64,000 nucleotides of DNA, from NCBI RefSeq assembly GCF_002831685.1, contig NZ_CP025119.1, forward strand, positions 3,496,501-3,560,500. Reading direction: 5' to 3'. The position numbers and the translations under genes are program-made. Shown here piece by piece: positions 57,061 through 64,000 of the stretch (position 1 is its first letter; each line of letters begins with the position of its first letter). The stretch is from Polaribacter sp. ALD11 (lineage in GTDB: Bacteria > Bacteroidota > Bacteroidia > Flavobacteriales > Flavobacteriaceae). The notes under the pieces were generated by a model. The model was not told where the DNA came from, did not search any database, and worked only from the letters and a program-made list of their open reading frames with translations.

Positions 57061-57930
57061 TTATTTGTTCGGTTCAATATGAATTAGTACATGTCCTAAA
57101 CTTGGTATTTTTAATCGTAAATAATCTTTTAATTTGTGAGAGATATCATGTCCTGCTTTTACAGAAATTTCACTGTTAACAATGGCGTGTAAATCTACGT
57201 GGAATTTCATTCCAGATTTTCTAATAAAACATTTTTCTGTTCCTAAAACACCTTTTACTTGTGCAGATTTTGTTCTAATTTCAACGATTAAATCATCATA
57301 TAATTGTTCATCCATTACTTCACCTAAAGCTGGTCTTAAAATTAAGTAACTATTATATAATATAAAAGTAGAGGCAAATAAGGCAGCCCAATCATCGGCA
57401 GTTTCATAACCTTTTCCAAAAACAATTGCAATTAAAATACCTATAAAAGCCATTACAGACGTTATTGCATCACTTCTATGATGCCATGCATCTGCTTTAA
57501 GTGAAGAACTATTTGTTTGTTTACTTTTTTTCATAACAATTTGAAAAGAAATTTCTTTCCAAATTATTATTAAACCAAGTACAATTAATGTCCAAGGTTT
57601 AGGAATTTTGTGAGGTATTTGTATGTTTTGAATACTTTCATAAGCGATAATTGTGGCAGAAAAAACAAGAAAAGCAACCACGCCAAATGTAATTAATGGT
57701 TCAATTTTTCCATGTCCGTATGGGTGATTTTCATCTGCTGGTCGTTTGGCATATTTAAAACCTAATAAAACTAAAAATGAGGCGAAAATGTCTGTTGTAG
57801 ATTCTATTGCATCAGCAATTAAAGCGTAAGAATTACCAAAGAATCCTGCAAAGCCTTTTATTAAAGCTAAAGCAGTGTTTCCAATAATACTGAAATAAGT
57901 TGTTCGTATTGCAGTTTGTTCGTTGGTCAT
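57061..57930 (-). CDS. Cation diffusion facilitator transporter
   Basis: 289 residues, six membrane helices and a C-terminal cytoplasmic domain (~205-289) ending LGHVLIHIEPNK. Metal-site motifs: DAIESTTD (~38-45, D-x6-D) and HHRSDA (~150-155, H-x3-D). Exports Zn, Fe, Mn or Co in exchange for protons. PADENHPYGHGKIE is the typical His-rich loop after helix II. Confidence 0.94.
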   Translation of the reverse strand: MTNEQTAIRTTYFSIIGNTALALIKGFAGFFGNSYALIADAIESTTDIFASFLVLLGFKYAKRPADENHPYGHGKIEPLITFGVVAFLVFSATIIAYESIQNIQIPHKIPKPWTLIVLGLIIIWKEISFQIVMKKSKQTNSSSLKADAWHHRSDAITSVMAFIGILIAIVFGKGYETADDWAALFASTFILYNSYLILRPALGEVMDEQLYDDLIVEIRTKSAQVKGVLGTEKCFIRKSGMKFHVDLHAIVNSEISVKAGHDISHKLKDYLRLKIPSLGHVLIHIEPNK

Positions 57931-58009
57931 TCCCTTTTTTTAAAGTCGCAAATAATATTTATAAAGATATTTGTTAATTAATTAAAAAACTTTTTAGTAC
58001 ATCGAAAAA

Positions 58010-58960
58010 TTATTCCTCTACACTTAAATGAAACAAAGCATCCCCTTTATTTACAATAGGAGTTTTGTTAATACAGAAAATATGACAATTAAAAGGAGCG
58101 TACACTTTTTTATTAAACTCACCAAAAGGATCTTGAATAACCCCTAAAATTTCTTTCTTTTTTACAAAACTTCCGTTTGCAACTCTAATTTTAAACATTC
58201 CAGAATCAGATGCTCTTAACCATTTTGCTTTGTGTACAAAAACAGGAGTAGCTCTAACCGTAATTTCTCCTTCAATAAGCCCTAATCGGATTAGCACATT
58301 TTTTGTTCCGTTTACGCCTTCATTAATAATTGTAGGGTTTAGTTCTTTCGATTTTCCACCTTCAAAAAGTAAAACAGTTTTACCCATTTTATGCAAGGTG
58401 TCTCTTAACGATTTGGTAATGTTTTCAGAAAAAACAATCATTGGTGGGTTAAAAACTTTTGCTAATTCCAATGCTTTTTCATCATCTTTACTACACCTAA
58501 TTTGTGCAATATTATCACGTTCGCCACCACCTGTGTGAAAATCGATTACATAATCTACAAAAGGTGCAATTTCTTTTGTAAACTGATATGCAAATTGACT
58601 TGCCAAAGAACCGCTTACGGTTCCTGGAAACATTCTATTTAAATCACGTCCGTCAGGAAATTCTCTAGTCTGAATTAAATACCCAAAAATATTAAAAACA
58701 GGAATACAAATAATGGTTCCGCTTTTTGGTTTATTTAATTTTAAACTAATTATTTCTCTAATAATTCCAACACCATTTGTTTCGTCTCCATGTATACCCG
58801 CTAGTAATAAAACTACGGGGCCAGGGTTGGTAGAGCGCTCTATTATTATAGGAACCTTTACTGTTGTTCTTGTATGTAGTTTTGCAACTTCTAAATCTAA
58901 AACAGTACGTTTTCCTTCAGGAATTTCTTTTCCTAAAAGGATAAAAGGTTTATTCGACAT
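58010..58960 (-). CDS. Succinylglutamate desuccinylase/aspartoacylase family protein
   Basis: 316 residues. Zinc ligands in GIHGDETNG (His, Glu) and VIDFHTGG (His). The C-terminal ~80 residues form a lipoyl-like barrel ([27 protein letters not shown]). M14-type metallo-carboxypeptidase/deacylase. It overlaps the rimK-like gene by 11 nt, so its substrate may be the glutamate tails made by RimK, though amino-acid deacylation is equally in line with the family. Confidence 0.92.
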   Translation of the reverse strand: MSNKPFILLGKEIPEGKRTVLDLEVAKLHTRTTVKVPIIIERSTNPGPVVLLLAGIHGDETNGVGIIREIISLKLNKPKSGTIICIPVFNIFGYLIQTREFPDGRDLNRMFPGTVSGSLASQFAYQFTKEIAPFVDYVIDFHTGGGERDNIAQIRCSKDDEKALELAKVFNPPMIVFSENITKSLRDTLHKMGKTVLLFEGGKSKELNPTIINEGVNGTKNVLIRLGLIEGEITVRATPVFVHKAKWLRASDSGMFKIRVANGSFVKKKEILGVIQDPFGEFNKKVYAPFNCHIFCINKTPIVNKGDALFHLSVEE

Positions 58961-59825
58961 TTAATTCTAAATAACGTATAATTTCTTTTGCAATATTTTT
59001 CTTAGTAGCAATTTCTATTCCTTCTAAACCAGGAGAAGAATTTACTTCTAAAACCAATGGTCCTTTAGAAGATTGTAACATGTCTACACCGGCAACTCCT
59101 AATCCCATTGCTTTGGTAGCTTTTAACGCTGTTCTTTCTTCTTCATCTGTTAATTCAATAACATTTGCGTTTCCACCTCTGTGTAAATTAGAACGAAATT
59201 CACCTTCTTTTCCTTGACGCTTCATGGCACCAATTACTTTACCATCAACTACAAACGCTCTAATATCTGCACCTCCAGCTTCTTTAATAAATTCTTGTGC
59301 AATTACTCTTGCACCTAAACCATTAAAAGCCTCTAGAACAGAAGTAGCTGCATTTTGTGTTTCTGCTAAAACAACACCCAAACCTTGTGTTCCTTCTAAT
59401 AATTTTAAAACTAAAGGAGTTCCGCCAACAGACTCTATAACGTGTTCTACGTCTTTTGTATAGTTGGTGAAAACTGTTTTTGGTAAACCAACACCAGCTC
59501 TCGCTAAAATTTGTAAACTGCTCAATTTATCTCTAGATCTAACCAAGCCAATGGAAGAAACGGCGGTAAAAACTTTCATCATTTCGAATTGTCTAATCAC
59601 TGCTGTACCGTAAAAAGTTACAGAAGCACCAATTCTTGGAATAATTGCATCTATATTCTCTAAATATTCACCTTTGTAAAATATTTTCGGAGCTTTCTTT
59701 TCAATCTCAATATTACACTTTAGGTGATCTACAACCATTACTTCATGCCCTCTTTTTTCTGCGGCTTCAACTAATCTTCTTGTAGAGTACAATTTAGCAT
59801 TTCTAGATAAAATTACAATTCTCAT
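58950..59825 (-). CDS. rimK: RimK-type ATP-grasp ligase (S6 glutamylation)
   Basis: 291 residues, near E. coli RimK (300). N-terminus [26 protein letters not shown] and ATP-grasp elements ([66 protein letters not shown]) match the family. It adds glutamates to the C-terminus of ribosomal protein S6. Encoded between a retropepsin-like protease (0-nt gap upstream) and the desuccinylase-like gene (overlap). Confidence 0.93.
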   Translation of the reverse strand: MRIVILSRNAKLYSTRRLVEAAEKRGHEVMVVDHLKCNIEIEKKAPKIFYKGEYLENIDAIIPRIGASVTFYGTAVIRQFEMMKVFTAVSSIGLVRSRDKLSSLQILARAGVGLPKTVFTNYTKDVEHVIESVGGTPLVLKLLEGTQGLGVVLAETQNAATSVLEAFNGLGARVIAQEFIKEAGGADIRAFVVDGKVIGAMKRQGKEGEFRSNLHRGGNANVIELTDEEERTALKATKAMGLGVAGVDMLQSSKGPLVLEVNSSPGLEGIEIATKKNIAKEIIRYLELNVE

Positions 59826-60263
59826 TTATTTTGTGTTTTTTAATTTGTGAGATAGATTTTTCATAGTAGTATCTATCACGAATTTTTTATTTAAAAATTT
59901 TCTTCCTAGTAATATAGGAAATTTCATGTCTTTTCGTTCGCTTAAGGTAAGGTAAATTGGAAAAGTTTGGTTAAAAATGAATATTTCTGTATGAATCATA
60001 AAGCGCTTTTCAGAAATACCATTAGAACTTTTTACAATCTTTGATGCGTAATTTTTAGACGTAAACTCTTTATTATTATAAAAAGGATGTTCCGGGTCTA
60101 ACAGCGTAAACTGAATTATTGAAGCACCGTCTACAGTAATTTCACTAATATTTGAACAATGTATAGAAGAAGTATACGCACCAGAATCTACCTTTAGATC
60201 AATCTCATAAAGTGATAACTCTGGGAAGTCTGCTTTGTCTGAACGACCAATGGTAATTTTCAT
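59826..60263 (-). CDS. RimB-like retropepsin protease ('ATP-dependent zinc protease' family)
   Basis: 145 residues. Aspartic-protease motif DSGAYTSSIHC at ~26-36 (D-S-G), then a flap-like KSSNGISEKRFM region and LGRKFLNKKFVIDT near the end. In Pseudomonas a protein of this type (RimB) works with RimK on S6 glutamate tails. First gene of the three-gene unit; stop and next start are adjacent. Confidence 0.9.
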   Translation of the reverse strand: MKITIGRSDKADFPELSLYEIDLKVDSGAYTSSIHCSNISEITVDGASIIQFTLLDPEHPFYNNKEFTSKNYASKIVKSSNGISEKRFMIHTEIFIFNQTFPIYLTLSERKDMKFPILLGRKFLNKKFVIDTTMKNLSHKLKNTK

Positions 60264-60778
60264 TTTTATTCTTAATAAGTTTGTAAAATTACTAATAGTT
60301 ATTTAAATTTTTGACAAAATGAATTAATTTAATCAATTACAAGGCATTTAAAATATAATATCTCTTTTTACAACTTTTGTTACGTTAAATAATATTTACA
60401 TTTCAACAATAATACCGTCCTAAAAGGATTTTTTTTCTTGTTATTATAGTACTGTTTATTGTTGTTTTATATTGATATCGACTGATCTTTTTTTGATTAA
60501 TTTAGGTAGCTTAAAAATATTTTTAGTCGTTTAGAAAGCTAAAGGTATATCTAACTAGTTTTATATAAATTTACATTGTTTTTCTTTTTTTTGAGATAGT
60601 TTATGTTTTACGTTTAGATGAACTTCTATTGATTTTTTTATTGTATTTTCACAAGTAACTATCATTAAATATAGATTTTTAGTCAACCTATTTCAGTAAA
60701 GTATAGTTTTATACGAGCAGTTAGCGAAGTTAACCGAATTTAAGTATAGAAACAAACGATACTATTTATTAGAGAAGA
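60264..60778. other. 515-bp gap, nothing identified
   Basis: AT-rich region upstream of the RimB-like gene and downstream of the FAD dehydrogenase, both on the minus strand. A very weak TCCT-AAA-AGGA hairpin followed by eight T (60420-60440) is the only structure I see. No coding frame or clear promoter. Confidence 0.5.
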
Positions 60779-62335
60779 TTACAATTGTGCAATTGCAGCT
60801 TCTGCACAGCGTTCACCATCCATGGCAGCAGAAACAATACCGCCAGCATAACCACCACCTTCGCCACAAGGAAATAAACCTTCTATTTCTGTGTGTTCTA
60901 AACTTTCTTTTCTAGGGATATTTACGGGGGATGAAGTTCTAGATTCGACACCAATAATATTTGCTTCATTGGTATAGTAACCGTGCATTTTACTACCAAA
61001 TGCAACAAAACCTTTTCGCAATCTGCTACCAATAATTTTAGGTAAAAGGGAGTGAAGTGGAGCCGATTTTAACCCTGGTTGGTACGAACAATCGTTAAGT
61101 TCGGGCGATAGTTTACCATCAACAAAATCTACCAATCTTTGTGCAGGTGCAGTTTGTGTTCTTCCACCAGCCAAAAAAGCAATTTTTTCTAAATCTTTCT
61201 GAAACTCTAACCCTCTTAATTCTCCAAAATGTTCGTATTTTTTGAAATCTTTATCAATATCTAATTCAACAACAATTCCTGAATTTGCAAACTTGTTATT
61301 TCTTCTACTTGGCGACATTCCGTTTACAACAACTTCTCCATTAGCTGTAGCTGCAGGTACAATAAAGCCACCAGGACACATACAAAAAGAATATACGCCT
61401 CTGTTGTTTACTTGTTGTACTAAACTATAAGCCGCAGCGGGTAAAAGTTCGTCTCTTTCACCAGAACAGTGATACTGAATTTGATCTATTATCTCTTGCG
61501 GATGTTCTACACGAACGCCCATTGCAAAAGACTTTGCTTTAATTCGTATTTCTTTTTTATGCAATAACTCATAAATGTCTCTAGCAGAATGTCCGGTTGC
61601 TAAAATTACAGAATTTACGGTTATTTCTTCTCCGTTTAAAAGTTGAAGTGCTTGTAATTTATTGTTTTTAATTACAAAGTCGGTAACTCTTGTTTCAAAA
61701 CGAATTTCGCCACCAAACTTTAAAATGTTTTCTCGAATATTCTCGATAATTTTTGGCAGTTTATTTGTCCCAATATGTGGGTGTGCATCTACTAAAATTT
61801 GCTCGGTTGCACCATGATAAACTAGATTTTCGAAGATTCTTCTAACGTCTCCACGTTTTAAAGAACGGGTGTATAATTTTCCGTCAGAATAGGTTCCGGC
61901 GCCACCTTCACCAAAACAATAGTTAGAATCTTCGTTTACAATATGATCTTGATTTATAGCTTTTAAATCTCGCCTTCTATCTTGTACATTTTTTCCGCGC
62001 TCTAAAACAACAGGTTTGTAACCTAATTCGATACAACGCAATGCAGCATACATTCCTGCAGGACCAAAACCAATAATATGAATTTCTTTAGCATTAGAAA
62101 CATCTTTGTATTCAAAAGTATAATCAGATTTTTCTGGAACCTGTTCATTGATATAAACAGCTACTTTATAATTAAAGATGACGTCTTTTTTACGAGCATC
62201 AATCGATTTACGCAAGACTTTTACTGCGGAAATCTCACTTTTATCTACGCCTAATTGTTTAGAAGCTTTGTATAACAGCGTATCTCCTTTTCTTTCTTCT
62301 ATTAAATTTACACGAAGTTGAATTTCTTTAACCAT
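60779..62335 (-). CDS. FAD-dependent dehydrogenase (COG2509 type)
   Basis: 518 residues. An N-terminal ~80-residue alpha/beta domain (QLRVNLIEERKGDTLLYKASKQLG) precedes the FAD dinucleotide motif IIGFGPAGMYAALRCIELG (~88-106) and LERGKNVQDRRRD. GEGGAGTYSDGKLYTR, ILATGHSARD and the C-terminal PCGEGGGYAGGIVSAAMDGERCAEA are hallmarks. The substrate is unknown for the whole family. A TACTTTTG box (62340-62347, minus) sits only 5 nt before the start codon, which would give a leaderless or nearly leaderless mRNA. Confidence 0.92.
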   Translation of the reverse strand: MVKEIQLRVNLIEERKGDTLLYKASKQLGVDKSEISAVKVLRKSIDARKKDVIFNYKVAVYINEQVPEKSDYTFEYKDVSNAKEIHIIGFGPAGMYAALRCIELGYKPVVLERGKNVQDRRRDLKAINQDHIVNEDSNYCFGEGGAGTYSDGKLYTRSLKRGDVRRIFENLVYHGATEQILVDAHPHIGTNKLPKIIENIRENILKFGGEIRFETRVTDFVIKNNKLQALQLLNGEEITVNSVILATGHSARDIYELLHKKEIRIKAKSFAMGVRVEHPQEIIDQIQYHCSGERDELLPAAAYSLVQQVNNRGVYSFCMCPGGFIVPAATANGEVVVNGMSPSRRNNKFANSGIVVELDIDKDFKKYEHFGELRGLEFQKDLEKIAFLAGGRTQTAPAQRLVDFVDGKLSPELNDCSYQPGLKSAPLHSLLPKIIGSRLRKGFVAFGSKMHGYYTNEANIIGVESRTSSPVNIPRKESLEHTEIEGLFPCGEGGGYAGGIVSAAMDGERCAEAAIAQL

Positions 62336-62339
62336 GTTG

Positions 62340-62347
62340 CAAAAGTA
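62340..62347 (-). promoter_or_regulatory. TACTTTTG box immediately before start codon
   Basis: Exact TAnnTTTG on the minus strand; the ATG begins 5 nt downstream. No -33 TTG is visible at 17-23 nt, so this may be chance. Confidence 0.3.
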
Positions 62348-62490
62348 ATTAAATTATGATTGATTTTGGTAGCGAAATTTAGAGGTTTTTTTAAAGGAAT
62401 TTGCTACCGTGTAAACTGATATAAAATCGTTTCAATGTTTTAACAGATCAGTCTACAAAGATCTTTTATTTTAAAGTATATTTTTATTGG

Positions 62491-63453
62491 TTAGGTTGTT
62501 TCTATAAATTTATGATAGTAATAATTTGCAGCAGTTAAATCTTCTAGAGCATGTCCCACAGATTTAAAAACGGTGATTTCTTTCGCATTTAATCTTCCTT
62601 TTTTGGTGTTGGAACAAAGTTCGAATAAATCAGCTTTTATGTCGGTTTCTTTAAGAATTCCTTCTTTTAACGGAATTACAATATCTCCACTTTCTTTTAA
62701 TCCACCTTGATACGTGTCTACAAAAACAGTTCCTTTTAAAATCGTTTCATTATCAGCTTCTCTTGTATCTGTCTTATAGGAACCAACCAAATCTACATGT
62801 TGTCCTGGTTTTAAATAGGTGCCTAAGATTAAAGGTGTTTTAGTTAAGGTAGCAGAGGAAATAATGGCTACTTCAGAAATTTTTTCTTCAATAGTTTTAA
62901 TCGCAGTAATTGTAAAGCTTTCATTAGATAACTCCTCACAAATAGCTTGTGCTTTTTTATAATTTCTTCCCCAAATAAAAACATTTTTAATCGGTCTAAC
63001 GGAAGCGTGCGCTTTAATAAGGTTTGTAGACAATGCGCCAGTACCAATCATTAATAGAGAATTTGCGTCTTTTCTAGATAAGAAAGAAGAAGCTAAGGCA
63101 GAAGCTGCGGCTGTGCGTTTTACAGTTAGACTTTTTGCGTCTAAAATGGCTTTTAAAGTTCCGTTAATGGCGTCAAAATAAATATAGGTACCATTAATTG
63201 ATGGTAAATTAAATTGACTGTTTTCTGGACTTACGGTTACTACTTTTACACCTGCATCTTTTCCAGAATTCCAGGCGGGCATTAATAATAATGTAGAGTC
63301 TGTATTTGTTGTAGGGTTTGGAAAATCGTGATGGTGTCTCATTGGAACGATCACATTTTTATCAGAGAAGTTTTCTTGTAATTTTTGAACTAATTCTGTA
63401 AAAACAGTGTTTTTTTCAATAAATTGAGTGTCGATTTGAACAAGTGGATTCAT
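62491..63453 (-). CDS. Ornithine cyclodeaminase / mu-crystallin family protein
   Basis: 320 residues. The Rossmann core LLMIGTGALSTNLIKAHASVRPIKNVFIWGR (~135-165) binds NAD(P), with TVKRTAAASALASSFL before it and DLVGSYKTDTREADNETI (~215) after, all typical. Members deaminate ornithine to proline or act as ketimine or alanine dehydrogenases; the exact substrate cannot be read. 155 bp upstream of the FAD dehydrogenase on the same strand. Confidence 0.9.
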   Translation of the reverse strand: MNPLVQIDTQFIEKNTVFTELVQKLQENFSDKNVIVPMRHHHDFPNPTTNTDSTLLLMPAWNSGKDAGVKVVTVSPENSQFNLPSINGTYIYFDAINGTLKAILDAKSLTVKRTAAASALASSFLSRKDANSLLMIGTGALSTNLIKAHASVRPIKNVFIWGRNYKKAQAICEELSNESFTITAIKTIEEKISEVAIISSATLTKTPLILGTYLKPGQHVDLVGSYKTDTREADNETILKGTVFVDTYQGGLKESGDIVIPLKEGILKETDIKADLFELCSNTKKGRLNAKEITVFKSVGHALEDLTAANYYYHKFIETT

Positions 63454-63518
63454 CTTTTAATTTTTTTATATGTTACGTGTATTAGATAGAAATTCTATTT
63501 TTTATTCTTTGAAACAAA

Positions 63519-64000
63519 TTAAACCAATTCGCACTTTATCATTCGGTCATTTCCGAATAGGTCATTTTTTAATTCAATATTGATAAATCCTTTTTCTCTG
63601 AGCATTGCAACCGTTTCTTTTCCTAAATATTGATTGATTTCAAAAAATAACAATCCATTTTTAGATAGCTGTTGTTTTGCTAAATCTGCTATTTTATTGT
63701 AGAATAATAACGGATTTTCATCAGTTACAAATAATGCCAAATGAGGTTCATTTTCGAGTACATTCTTTCTAATTGCTACTTTTTCTAATTCTCTAACATA
63801 AGGAGGATTAGAAACGATAATGTCAAATTGTTGAGGTAATTTATTTACTTCTAAAATATTCATTTCAATAAAATCAACTTCAATTTTATTTAAAAGGGCA
63901 TTTTGTTTCGCAATTTTTAAAGCTTCCGAAGAAATATCAATAGCAGAAATTTTTACATTATGTAAGTTTTTTGCCAAAGAAATAGGAATGCAGCCTGTTC
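63519..64000 (-). CDS. prmC: Release-factor glutamine methyltransferase PrmC, cut by window edge
   Basis: The frame is open to the right end of the window. The visible part starts ...GCIPISLAKNL (SAM-binding motif I region), then ISAIDISSEALKIAKQNA and the catalytic VSNPPYVRE (NPPY). It methylates the GGQ glutamine of RF1/RF2. About 160 C-terminal residues are seen; the N-terminal domain lies outside. C-terminus GNDRMIKCELV fits the family. Confidence 0.93.
   Translation of the reverse strand, partial: TGCIPISLAKNLHNVKISAIDISSEALKIAKQNALLNKIEVDFIEMNILEVNKLPQQFDIIVSNPPYVRELEKVAIRKNVLENEPHLALFVTDENPLLFYNKIADLAKQQLSKNGLLFFEINQYLGKETVAMLREKGFINIELKNDLFGNDRMIKCELV

Overview
The window is a piece of a strongly AT-rich chromosome from a member of the Bacteroidota, most likely a marine Flavobacteriaceae (Polaribacter/Tenacibaculum-like). 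This rests on several things seen here: TTG-N20-TAnnTTTG-type promoters, signal peptides ending in the flavobacterial 'SFGQ/SSQ' style, a TonB-dependent receptor paired with a DUF4249 lipoprotein, monomeric isocitrate dehydrogenase, and many protein families that I know mainly from this group. I see no rRNA, tRNA, CRISPR array, insertion sequence or prophage. Gene density is high and genes run on both strands.

Layout. 1-3.5 kb: glyoxylate shunt (aceB, aceA) behind a palindromic operator. 3.6-12.6 kb: a seven-gene same-strand set of mostly unknown genes (coiled-coil protein, helical protein, AAA+ ATPase, NudK-like Nudix hydrolase, DUF6638-like protein, two membrane proteins). 12.8-20.9 kb: a redox/electrophile-stress-like group (OsmC, FMN reductase, Cys-less glutaredoxin-fold protein, MarR, two pirins, aldehyde dehydrogenase, FadH-like reductase). 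21-23.7 kb: EttA and small proteins. 23.7-27.6 kb: a membrane protein divergent from an operon of a 57-residue lipoprotein, a TPR sensor kinase and a response regulator. 27.7-30.6 kb: a frameshifted small gene, a stand-alone HsdR-N-type nuclease and two secreted basic proteins. 31-39 kb: two serine hydrolases, an ATP/ADP-translocase-like transporter with HEAT repeats, and a secreted dikinase-like protein. 39.1-51 kb (minus strand): murQ with DUF6095 and DUF6695 genes, TonB receptor plus DUF4249, a MacA/MacB-permease/TolC exporter without its ATPase, and icd. 51.6-57.9 kb: rplS and trmD, separated by PAP2 and two GT39 genes, then a cation diffusion facilitator. 58-60.3 kb: a RimK module. 60.8-64 kb: FAD dehydrogenase, ornithine-cyclodeaminase-like protein, and prmC cut by the window edge.

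Most interesting candidates for an undescribed system. (1) The 31-39 kb locus: an exported protein with the phosphohistidine and ATP-grasp domains of glucan-water-dikinase/PEP-synthase enzymes, with key residues kept, sits beside an ATP/ADP-translocase-like membrane protein and two exported class-A-like serine hydrolases. This suggests ATP-dependent chemistry outside the cytoplasm. (2) The 3.8-12.6 kb AAA+/coiled-coil/Nudix/membrane set. (3) The small-lipoprotein plus TPR-kinase operon with its operator cluster and structured leader. At the DNA level there is a family of dispersed palindromic intergenic elements (three copies) and short tandem repeats abutting the start codons of two genes. 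All functional links between neighbours are inferences from sequence and gene order.
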